The translations under genes were made by a program, and so were the position numbers. Below, in pieces: positions 7,085 to 12,853 of a stretch of DNA of 12,853 bases (positions are counted from its first letter, which is position 1; each line of letters begins with the position of its first letter). The stretch comes from Nitrospinota bacterium (lineage in GTDB: Bacteria; UBA8248), in the NCBI GenBank assembly GCA_003506735.1, contig DNYS01000029.1, positions 16,384 through 29,236 of the forward strand, read 5' to 3'. The notes beneath the pieces are model-generated. The model had not been told where the DNA came from. It did not search any database and worked only from the letters and a program-made list of their open reading frames with translations.

Positions 7085-8104
7085 ATGGACTATCGGGAGT
7101 TGGCGGACCGGGTGATGGGTGGCGAGGGCCTCTCGCAGGAGGAAGGGGAAGCGATTCTCGATTCTCCGGATGAGGACCTGCTTGTCCTGCTGGACGGGGC
7201 TTTTCAAATTCGCCTCCGGTATTTCGGGCGCTCGGTTCAGATTCACCAGTTGATGAACGCGAAAAGCGGGATGTGCCCGGAGGATTGCTCGTATTGCTCC
7301 CAGTCGGCCGTCTCGGAGGCGGAGGTCGAAATATACGGCCTTCTGGACCGCGAGCGCCTGGCCGAGGGGGCCCGGCGGGCGATCGATGCCGGCTCGCGGC
7401 GCTACTGCATGGTGATCAGCGGCAGGGGGCCGACCGACGCTGAGATCGACCATCTCGTGGAGGCGGTCCGGGAAATCAAGGAAACCTCCGGCCTGAGCAT
7501 CTGTCTTTCGCTGGGGTTGCTGGACGAGAAGAAGGCCCGCCGCCTGAAGGATGCCGGTGTGGACCGCCTCAATCACAACCTCAACACGGGCGAAGGGTAT
7601 TATCCCGAAATCTGCTCCACCCACACCTACGCAGACCGGATGGAAACGCTGGCCGCCGCCCGGAGGGCGGGGCTGGAGCTTTGCTCGGGTGTGATTTTCG
7701 GGCAGGGGGAGCGCCGGGAGGATATTCTCGATGTTTGCGAGGCGCTCCGCGCGATGGCGCCCGAGTCGATTCCTGTCAATTTCCTCCACGCCATTCCCGC
7801 CACCCCGCTGGAGGGGATTCCCCCCCTGGGGCCGGTTCAATGCCTGCGGCTTTTGTGCCTGATGCGGTTCTACAATCCGCGCTCAGAGATTCGGGTCGCC
7901 GGCGGGCGCGAGGTCCAGCTCCGCGAACACCAGGCGATGGCGCTCTATCCCGCCAACTCTCTTTTCGTGTCGGGCTACCTCACGACGCCGGGCCAATCGG
8001 CGGAGGACGCCCACCGGATGATCCGCGATATGGGATTTGAGGTGGATTTTGCCGGACATTCGGACCCTCATTTCGAGGTCCGGCCGGAGCCGGCTTCCGC
8101 CTGA
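7085..8104 (+). CDS. bioB: biotin synthase
   Basis: This 339-residue radical SAM enzyme inserts sulfur into dethiobiotin, the last step of biotin synthesis, using a 4Fe-4S and a 2Fe-2S cluster. The radical SAM motif is [13 protein letters not shown], with Cys64, Cys68 and Cys71. The 2Fe-2S ligands of the E. coli enzyme all have counterparts: Cys108 (RRYCMVISG), Cys140 (LSICLSLG), Cys200 ([13 protein letters not shown]) and Arg270 (EIRVAGGRE). [20 protein letters not shown] (163-182) and GYLTTPGQ are further family hallmarks; the NHN-LNT form resembles Gram-positive-type BioB more than the E. coli NHN-LDT form. AGAGGG precedes the ATG at 7085; an out-of-frame ATG at 7081 is ignored. No other bio gene is in view. 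The WbqC-type gene starts 14 nt downstream with its Shine-Dalgarno overlapping the bioB stop, so the two once formed an operon. Confidence 0.97.
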   Translation: MDYRELADRVMGGEGLSQEEGEAILDSPDEDLLVLLDGAFQIRLRYFGRSVQIHQLMNAKSGMCPEDCSYCSQSAVSEAEVEIYGLLDRERLAEGARRAIDAGSRRYCMVISGRGPTDAEIDHLVEAVREIKETSGLSICLSLGLLDEKKARRLKDAGVDRLNHNLNTGEGYYPEICSTHTYADRMETLAAARRAGLELCSGVIFGQGERREDILDVCEALRAMAPESIPVNFLHAIPATPLEGIPPLGPVQCLRLLCLMRFYNPRSEIRVAGGREVQLREHQAMALYPANSLFVSGYLTTPGQSAEDAHRMIRDMGFEVDFAGHSDPHFEVRPEPASA

Positions 8105-8118
8105 AGGAGACGCCTCCG

Positions 8119-8813
8119 GTGATCGTCTCCATCCACCAGCCCGCCTACCTTCCCTGGCTTGGCTACTTTCACAAGATCCTGCGGTCGGATGTTTTCGTCT
8201 TTCTCGATACCGTCCAGCTCGAAAAAAACGGCTTTTGCCAACCGCAACCGGGTTCGCACCCGCTCGGGCGTGCGATGGCTGACCGTCCCCCTCCTGATAA
8301 AGGGGCACATGGGCCGGTCCATCCGGGGGATGCAGATCAACCAGGCGGCCGGCTGGCAGCGGAAGCACCTGCGAACGATGGAGCAGGCCTACCGGCACCG
8401 ACCCCACTATGATCGCTACGCGGCCGAAATCGGGGAGTTGATCGAGAGCGCGGGCAATTCGCTCGGCGATTTTCTTTTCGCGATACTCGGTTATTTTCTG
8501 GAAAAATCGGGCCTGGGCGGGAAGAAAATCCTGCGCGCCTCCGAGATGGGAGCCGAGGGAAGCCGGTCGGACCTTCTGCCAAAATCGCCCGGGAGGCGGG
8601 CGCCGATGTTTATCTGTCCGGTGTCGCGGGGAGGGAGTACCTGGATCGCTCCCCGTTTGAGGCGGCGGGAATCGAGGTGGCTTTCCAGGAGTTCCGCCAT
8701 TCCGAATACGATTAGGGCTATCCGGTTTCGAGCCCAACATGGGCATCGCCGATGCGTTGTTCAACCTGGGCGGCGAGGCGATCGTTCCCCTGCTCGAGGA
8801 GGCGGAGGAATAA
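8119..8813 (+). pseudogene. WbqC-like family protein, degraded by three frameshifts and a nonsense codon
   Basis: The GTG start has AAGGAGA about 10 nt upstream, overlapping the bioB stop. It opens with [19 protein letters not shown], the classic WbqC N-terminus. Stepping through frames recovers the whole family pattern. There is one extra base in the A7/T4 runs at 8222-8236, before [20 protein letters not shown] base is missing near 8578, before AKIAREAGADVYLSGVAGRE. An in-frame TAG at 8713-8715 sits where FRHSEYD-x-GYP needs an amino acid; a C-to-T change at CAG would explain it. Another base is missing near 8725, before FEPNMGIADALFNLGGEA, and the TAA is at 8811-8813. Repaired, it would encode about 231 residues. 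WbqC proteins occur in O-antigen and other glycan clusters, with no settled activity. Neighbouring genes show no such errors, so true decay is likelier than poor sequence, though local assembly error is possible. Confidence 0.85.
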
Positions 8814-8861
8814 GGGAAGGCCGTAATTCCCCCCGGGTCCCCTCCGGCGGGGCGGGCGTTC

Positions 8862-10055
8862 CTACTCGAAGTCCAGCGTCTTGGCGTCGATGCCGAGGGC
8901 GATTTTGCCCACCGTTTCGAGGCATCGGTCGTTCGCGGGTGGCATGACCAGCCCCGCCATCGCGTCGCGCAGGTGGCGCTCGAGCGGAAAGGAACGGAGA
9001 AGGCCCCGCCCGCCGCACAGACGGATTCCCCTCTCGGCGAGTTCTTTCGCCGCCTCGGTTGCCAGGTATTTGGCCTGGTTGAGGATGAAGGTCAACTCCA
9101 TCTTGCTCAGGTTTCCCCGGAGCATGCCGAGTTTTTCGGTGGCCCGGCGCGCGTTTTCGATGAGCATGGACATCTCGCCTATCTGCCGCTGAATCCGATC
9201 GGAGTGGGCGAGGGAATTTTCCATCCCCTTGAACTTGGTCTTTTTCGCGTAGTCGATGCAGAATTCGTAGGCCGCCTCGGCGATGCCGATGTAAACGGCG
9301 GTATAGCCGAGTGACCATATGCTCATGTCCTTGCCCAGGATGCTGCCCGGCTCGCCGATAACCTCATCGGGGGTGACTTCCACGTTGTGGAACATGATGG
9401 AGTTCGAGACCGTACCCCGCATCCCGATGGTGTCCCAGTCATCGATGATCTCGATGCCCTCGCGGTCCGACGGTACCATGACGTTGAGCAGGCCTTCATG
9501 AATGTCCTTCGAGCCGTCGATGAAGCTCCAAGTGAAGTAGTGGGTCGCGCCTGTCGAAAGGGAGCAGAAATGTTTTTTGCCGTTGAGCCTGTACACGCCG
9601 TTTTCCTTGCGGATAGAGGTTCGTATGGCGAGCTTGTCCCTGAACGAGGAGCCCGGCTCGCTCGTGATGGAGGCGAAGATGGCGTTGTCCTCCACCACGG
9701 CCCGAAAGTAGCGCTCCATCTGCTCCGGGCTGGCGATCTGGAGCATGAAATCCACGATGGCGCTGTGCATGTTGAAGGTCAGCCCCGTGGCGGCGCATCC
9801 TTTCGATATTTTCGAGAGGACCGTGACATAGGTGAGCGAGTCGGCCCCGATGCCTCCGAATTCCTTGGGCACGGACAGGGCGAGAAGGCCGGCTTCGGCG
9901 AGGTCTTTATAGTTTTCGGTCGGGAAACAGGATTCTCGGTCGATCATCTGCGCGCGCGGGGCGAATTTCTCGCGGCTCAACTCTTCGGCGATATCGACCC
10001 ATTTTTGACTTTCAGGAGACAGTCGCGGGGTCAGGCTGTTCATTGCTGGTTTCAT
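8862..10055 (-). CDS. acyl-CoA-dehydrogenase-fold flavoprotein lacking the usual catalytic glutamate
   Basis: The protein is 397 residues from the ATG at 10055. An ATG at 10043 would give 393, and an upstream in-frame start at 10100 would give 412. The ribosome-binding context (AGGGGG next to the ATG) does not decide between them. N-terminal helices are followed by VPKEFGGIGADSLTY, the mid-domain ITSEPGSSFRDKLAIRT with NGKKHFCSLSTGATHYF, and the C-terminal FAD-binding helix region GIRLCGGRGLLRSFPLERHLRDA. Where acyl-CoA dehydrogenases have the IYEGT motif with the proton-abstracting Glu, this protein reads VMPPAND, with Pro372 at the Glu position. I see no substitute Glu at the alternative helix-G position. 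Proteins of this fold without the base include flavin monooxygenases such as DszC and sulfur-acquisition oxidoreductases. The gene follows an SsuD-like monooxygenase gene by 78 nt on the same strand. A monooxygenase or unusual dehydrogenase role is possible; plain beta-oxidation is less likely. Confidence 0.85.
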   Translation of the reverse strand: MKPAMNSLTPRLSPESQKWVDIAEELSREKFAPRAQMIDRESCFPTENYKDLAEAGLLALSVPKEFGGIGADSLTYVTVLSKISKGCAATGLTFNMHSAIVDFMLQIASPEQMERYFRAVVEDNAIFASITSEPGSSFRDKLAIRTSIRKENGVYRLNGKKHFCSLSTGATHYFTWSFIDGSKDIHEGLLNVMVPSDREGIEIIDDWDTIGMRGTVSNSIMFHNVEVTPDEVIGEPGSILGKDMSIWSLGYTAVYIGIAEAAYEFCIDYAKKTKFKGMENSLAHSDRIQRQIGEMSMLIENARRATEKLGMLRGNLSKMELTFILNQAKYLATEAAKELAERGIRLCGGRGLLRSFPLERHLRDAMAGLVMPPANDRCLETVGKIALGIDAKTLDFE

Positions 10056-10746
10056 ACCCCCTGATAAGAAGGGAAATTTGGCGCCCGCGGCGGGACACAT
10101 CCAGATTTCCGTGGTTGAACGAATTCGGCTCCGTCAAGATGCCAGAATGGAGGCCGGCTCTTCAATCGTTGTGGGATCGGTGTCCTTGAGCAGGGGCATG
10201 ATGTCGCGGCCGAAGCGTTCGGCCTCCACGCCCGCCTCGACGTACTCCTTCAGGGCCGCGGCGATCATGTCCGGCGTGCCGACAAGGGAGGCTCCCGCCC
10301 CGGCACGGACACGGTTGACGCCCATCCAGAGCGTGTCCGTGATCCACAGCGATTTGCCCCCGGCGAGATCGTTCACGCGCATTTGCCCCACGCTCTCGGT
10401 GTTGTTCTTCATGTCGGCCCAGGTGCCGGTGTTGGCGATATCGCTCCCCTCGATGAGGGCATCGGCGTCGCGCCGGGCCTCCTCTTTCGTGTCGCGGCAG
10501 AGCACATGGAGCCGAATTCCCATCTTGATTTCGTTTTCGCGGCCAAGCTCGGCGGCGCGCCGCTTCATGTCCGCCACATCGCCGGCGATGGTTTCGAGCT
10601 CGACGGCGTACATCATGTGGCTGTCGGAGTGTTCGGCCCCGACCCTGCGCCCAGCCTCGGAGCTTCCGCCCATGTATACCTTCGGGAAAGGTTTGGAGGT
10701 GGAATCCGGGAAAAAGGAGGCATCCCGGATATCGTAGAATTTTCCC

Positions 10747-10751
10747 TTATA
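10747..10751. repeat. target-site duplication, left copy (TTATA)
   Basis: This is the first copy of the 5-bp duplication flanking the inserted element. The second copy is at 10902-10906. On the gene's strand it reads TATAA and spans the Tyr153-Lys154 codons. Confidence 0.8.
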
Positions 10752-10901
10752 GAAACTGCTGAAAAAGTCCCAAAGTGAGCTTCTCCGGACCGATAAAATA
10801 TCCAATAGTAGCAAATTATATAGAAAAGCTTCTATTATGATATGATTTTGGGGGGAATATCTCTTGCCGAATGCCTCCTAGAATAGTTTTTCAGCGGTCT
10901 C
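10752..10901. mobile_element. 150-bp MITE-like non-autonomous element
   Basis: The ends are imperfect terminal inverted repeats. The left, gaaactgctgaaaaagt (10752-10768), matches the complement of the right, agtttttcagcggtctc (10885-10901), at 14 of 17 positions. The element is flanked by TTATA on both sides (10747-10751 and 10902-10906). The interior has no transposase or significant ORF and is AT-rich (about 39% GC by hand count) in a GC-rich neighbourhood. Excision on paper perfectly restores the monooxygenase frame. The size, end structure and target duplication fit a miniature element moved by a transposase encoded elsewhere. The GCTGAAAAAGTC-type end resembles several DDE-transposase IS ends, but I cannot assign a family. 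Because the flanks read CTTATAG on both sides, the true duplication may be 5 to 7 bp. Confidence 0.85.
10820..10835. repeat. internal hairpin within the MITE-like element
   Basis: ATAGAA-AAGC-TTCTAT can fold as a 6-bp stem with a 4-nt loop. It lies roughly in the middle of the element; any role is unknown. Confidence 0.4.
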
Positions 10902-10906
10902 TTATA
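10902..10906. repeat. target-site duplication, right copy (TTATA)
   Basis: This is the second copy of the duplication created by the insertion. Only one copy is needed to rebuild the coding frame. Confidence 0.8.
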
Positions 10907-11485
10907 GGTGACCGGCTCCTTGCTCGTCCAAATGGCCTTGATGATGTCGAGATTCTCCATCGTCCGCTCGTAGCACTCGTCGTGCTTGAGGTGATCGCCG
11001 TAGCGCATTTGATCCGCCGGCGAGGAGCCCGTGACGACGTTGACCGTCACCCGGCCGTTCGTGGTCCAATCGAGGGTGTTGCAGGTTTGCGCGGCGAAGA
11101 CCGGGCTGGTGAGGCCGGGGCGGAAGGCGACGCAAAACTTGATTCGGTTCGAGTTTTGGGCCACGCCCGCGGCCGTCACCCAGGCGTCGAGGCAATGGGC
11201 CCCGGTGGGGACGAGGAGGTTGACGAAACCGGTCTCCTCGGCGGCCCGTGCGACCTTGGAGAGGTATTCGATGGTGGGTGCCCGCTCCAGGATGGGCAGG
11301 TTGATTTTATGTCCGTCGCCGGCCCTTGCGCTGGGGATGAACCAAGCATATTCAGTCGGCACTTCGAATCTCCTCCGGTGATGAACATCGGCTGGCAGGG
11401 GAATAATACCTGAAAACACAACGCTCCATGGTGAATCATCCGGCGTTGGCGCATATTATTTGGTGGAAATTGCGGTAATGGTAAA

Positions 11486-11503
11486 TGGTATAATCTATTA
11501 TAC
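11486..11503 (+). promoter_or_regulatory. extended -10 promoter inside a GT...AC palindrome, candidate GntR operator
   Basis: GTATAAT-CT-ATTATAC (11488-11503) is a perfect 7-bp inverted repeat with a 2-nt spacer. Its GT and AC edges fit the general operator form known for GntR-family regulators. The left half contains a perfect TATAAT preceded by TG-G (TGGTATAAT, 11486-11494), an extended -10 that does not need a strong -35, pointing toward the GntR gene. The right half contains another perfect TATAAT on the minus strand, pointing toward the monooxygenase gene, but without a good -35. A regulator bound here would block both directions. The surrounding 277-bp gap (11363-11639) is markedly AT-rich and holds no ORF I would support. 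Confidence 0.55.
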
Positions 11504-11598
11504 TGAAATATTTTATTGCTTTATATGATATAGTTTCTCCTCGAATTGCACTTCTCATCAGAAAATTCCTGCTTCCGGGACAATTCTTCCCTTAGGCG

Positions 11599-11618
11599 GG
11601 CACATTTTTATTTGTGCC
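11599..11618. promoter_or_regulatory. inverted repeat / hairpin in the GntR leader
   Basis: GGCACA and TGTGCC (6-bp perfect arms) surround an AT-only 8-nt loop, 21 nt before the GntR start codon. It could be a second binding site or an mRNA hairpin near the ribosome-binding site. The evidence is structural only. Confidence 0.35.
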
Positions 11619-11639
11619 ACCGATTTAGGGTTACCGTCT

Positions 11640-12392
11640 ATGAACCTGCGCATCACCCAGAATCCGCTTTCGGACCATTTTGTTCCCTATTACCATCAGA
11701 TCGCAAACTTGATTCGGAGAAAAATCTGGGAAGGAGAATTTCCGCCCGGGGCGAAATTTCCCAATGAGGTGGAACTGGCCGATATCTTCGGGGTCAGCCG
11801 CGCGCCCGTTCGCCGTGCGCTGGCCCTGCTGGAGGCGGATGGTTTTCTCACCCGGCAGCGCGGCCGCGGGACCTTTGTCGCGGATAGCCCACCGCCCCTG
11901 CGCTTTCCTGTGCCGATCGGCCTCATCGAGGATTATGTCACAACCGGCATCCAGGGGATGCTCGCCCTTCTTTCGAGTGAAAGAGTTCCGGCCTCCAGGG
12001 CAACGGCGGAGTTTTTCAGAATTTCCGGGGGGGACGATATCGCCCTGATCCGGAGGCTCAGAATCGTGGACGGGATACCGTACTCCTACATCATGAACTA
12101 TCTGCCGGTGGCGGTTGCCGAAAGAATTTCGAAGGAGGATCTCAACTCGAAAACCATGGTGGAAATTTTCGAGAAACGGCTGGGTTTTCCTGTTCGGGAA
12201 GTTCGCCAGGTCATCGAAGCCCGGACAGCGGACAGCGAGATCGCCGCCCAGCTTTCCACAGGGACCGCCTCGCCGGTGATGTACGTGGAGACCTTCGTCC
12301 AGAGTCGCGAAGGCATACCCTTGGGGTTTTCCCGCACCTGCCACAGGGGAGACCGCTACAAATACATGGTGGAGTTGACCCTCCAGGCGTAG
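11640..12392 (+). CDS. GntR/HutC-family transcriptional regulator with UTRA domain
   Basis: This 250-residue protein has the standard two-part HutC-subfamily design. A winged helix-turn-helix covers residues about 14-82 (YYHQIANLIRRKIWEGEF, then FPNEVELADIFGVSRAPVRR with wing GFLTRQRGRGTFVAD). A UTRA effector-binding domain covers about 95-245, with the family's ALIRRLRIVDGIPYSY stretch and a terminal strand YKYMVELTL. Its length is normal and no lesion is visible. The ATG at 11640 has only a weak AGGG upstream, and no better start is close by. It diverges from the monooxygenase/acyl-CoA-dehydrogenase-like pair across an AT-rich gap containing a palindromic candidate operator, so control of that pair and of itself is the simplest reading. 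The effector is unknown. The regulator is intact although the first gene of its probable target operon is broken. Confidence 0.93.
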   Translation: MNLRITQNPLSDHFVPYYHQIANLIRRKIWEGEFPPGAKFPNEVELADIFGVSRAPVRRALALLEADGFLTRQRGRGTFVADSPPPLRFPVPIGLIEDYVTTGIQGMLALLSSERVPASRATAEFFRISGGDDIALIRRLRIVDGIPYSYIMNYLPVAVAERISKEDLNSKTMVEIFEKRLGFPVREVRQVIEARTADSEIAAQLSTGTASPVMYVETFVQSREGIPLGFSRTCHRGDRYKYMVELTLQA

Positions 12393-12507
12393 CCTTCTTC
12401 GCCGGGCCGAAGGAAATCCCTCCCCGAGCGCGGCGCATTCCGATAGAATCGGCGGATCTGCAACGGCCGGCCGGGCATGATAGCTTGCGGCTTATTGGGC
12501 CGAATAT

Positions 12508-12524
12508 TGAATTCGCCGAATTCA
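12508..12524. promoter_or_regulatory. 17-bp inverted repeat upstream of the SDR gene
   Basis: TGAATTC-GCC-GAATTCA has perfect 7-bp arms and a 3-nt spacer, 27 nt before the SDR start codon. The position suits an operator or leader hairpin. It is unlike the GTATAAT palindrome upstream of the GntR gene, so a different factor would be involved if it is real. Confidence 0.35.
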
Positions 12525-12551
12525 TTCGTCATTCATGCGGAAAGGAATCCA

Positions 12552-12853
12552 ATGGAACTCGGACTTGAAGGCAAGACGGCAATCGTGACGGGCGCGAGCA
12601 TGGGCCTCGGCCTCGCCACGGCAGGGGAGTTGATGAGGGAAGGATGCAACGTGACGATTTGCGCCCGGGGGGAGGAGACCCTCCGCCGGGCCCGCGATCA
12701 AATCCAGGCCCGGACCCCCGGCGCGCAGGCCCTCGCCGTCCGGGCGGACATGAGCGTTTCCGGGGATATCGAACGCCTGGTCCGGGAGACGGCCGAGCGG
12801 TTCGGCACCGTGGATATTCTGGTGAACAACGCCGGGGTGACCCGCTATCTGAA
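12552..12853 (+). CDS. short-chain dehydrogenase/reductase (SDR), N-terminal part, cut by window edge
   Basis: About 100 codons are present from the ATG at 12552 to the right edge, with GGAAAGGA 6-8 nt upstream. The Rossmann nucleotide-binding motif TGASMGLG (residues 13-20) and the structural NNAG motif (92-95) identify a classical SDR. ICARGEETL after strand 2 (Arg39) favours NADP(H) or NAD(H) without deciding between them. The catalytic Ser-Tyr-Lys set lies beyond the edge. It follows the GntR gene by 159 nt on the same strand and could be co-regulated, but a separate promoter is possible. The substrate cannot be read from this part. Confidence 0.9.
   Translation, partial: MELGLEGKTAIVTGASMGLGLATAGELMREGCNVTICARGEETLRRARDQIQARTPGAQALAVRADMSVSGDIERLVRETAERFGTVDILVNNAGVTRYL

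Larger units (their letters stand above)
10134..11362 (-). pseudogene. SsuD-like (alkanesulfonate monooxygenase type) luciferase-like flavin monooxygenase gene split by a MITE-like insertion
   Basis: The start is a GTG at 11362 (PTEYAWFIPSARAGDG follows), with GGAGGAG about 8 nt upstream. The frame runs to residue Thr152-Tyr153-Lys154 and then enters a 150-bp element, where it stops at 10835. The other half resumes at GKFYDIRDASFFPDS and ends with TGA at 10134. Removing 155 bp (the element plus one 5-bp duplication) restores 357 codons with no gap. The rebuilt protein keeps residues matching E. coli SsuD's active site: Cys57 (VPTGAHCLDAW), Arg232 and His234 (GIRLHVLCR), and Arg301 (VRAGAGASLVG). 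SsuD uses reduced flavin to release sulfite from alkanesulfonates; SfnG, which acts on dimethylsulfone, is a relative. The N-terminal fragment as it stands would encode about 176 residues ending in element-derived sequence and lacks half the barrel, so activity is not expected. It is transcribed toward the acyl-CoA-dehydrogenase-like gene and away from the GntR regulator. Confidence 0.92.

Noticed and set aside
6806..7840. Upstream extension of the large leftward reading frame, which would give 1304 residues
   Set aside because: Most of it is antisense to a fully conserved bioB and shows no family signature. Homology, a Shine-Dalgarno and a promoter all fit a start at 6805.
8814..8861. GC-rich inverted bases between the WbqC pseudogene and the convergent flavoprotein gene as a bidirectional terminator
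   Set aside because: Only 4-bp arms (CCCC/GGGG) and no T-run; this is expected by chance in such GC-rich DNA.
12393..12414. Hairpin CCTTC...GAAGG right after the GntR stop as a terminator
   Set aside because: The stem is only 5-7 bp, alternative pairings compete, and no T-run follows on either strand.
12440..12452. Small hairpin CCGAT-AGA-ATCGG in the GntR-SDR gap
   Set aside because: Five base pairs with a 3-nt loop and no supporting context.

Overview
The window is high-GC bacterial DNA with closely spaced genes. Apart from a 150-bp AT-rich insertion it shows no phage, plasmid, rRNA, tRNA or CRISPR features. Flavoenzymes, a luciferase-like monooxygenase, an acyl-CoA-dehydrogenase-type enzyme and GntR/MocR regulators are typical of a metabolically versatile, uncultured, proteobacterium-like or Tectomicrobia-like organism, but the sequence alone does not fix the taxon.

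Left block (1-3898): three leftward genes, MOSC protein, then TauE/SafE-type permease, then a creatinase-like M24 protein cut by the left edge. They diverge from a rightward MocR-family regulator (GntR helix-turn-helix plus aminotransferase domain). The 123-bp gap holds an imperfect inverted repeat that could be the regulator's site. Both mid-block gaps are short; one may hold a tiny leader ORF whose stop overlaps the permease start.

Middle block (3926-8813): a large leftward FAD/4Fe-4S/CCG oxidoreductase of the YdiJ/D-2-hydroxyacid dehydrogenase type diverges from bioB (biotin synthase). The 279-bp gap between them holds two good sigma70-like promoters pointing outward, each with the same 9-mer CCCGGACCC in its spacer. 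An inverted repeat straddles the leftward -10. Downstream of bioB is a WbqC-family gene wrecked by three frameshifts and a nonsense codon.

Right block (8862-12853): a leftward pair made of an SsuD-like flavin monooxygenase gene and an acyl-CoA-dehydrogenase-fold protein lacking the usual catalytic glutamate. Divergent from them is a GntR/HutC-type regulator, followed by a short-chain dehydrogenase cut by the right edge. A 150-bp MITE-like element with 17-bp terminal inverted repeats and a 5-bp target duplication (TATAA) has split the monooxygenase gene. Removing the element plus one repeat copy restores a perfect 357-codon frame that keeps the SsuD active-site residues, so the insertion looks recent.

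Taken together, a TauE-type exporter, a MOSC protein, a MocR regulator (family of TauR) and an SsuD-like enzyme hint at organosulfur metabolism. This is inference; no substrate is shown by the sequence.
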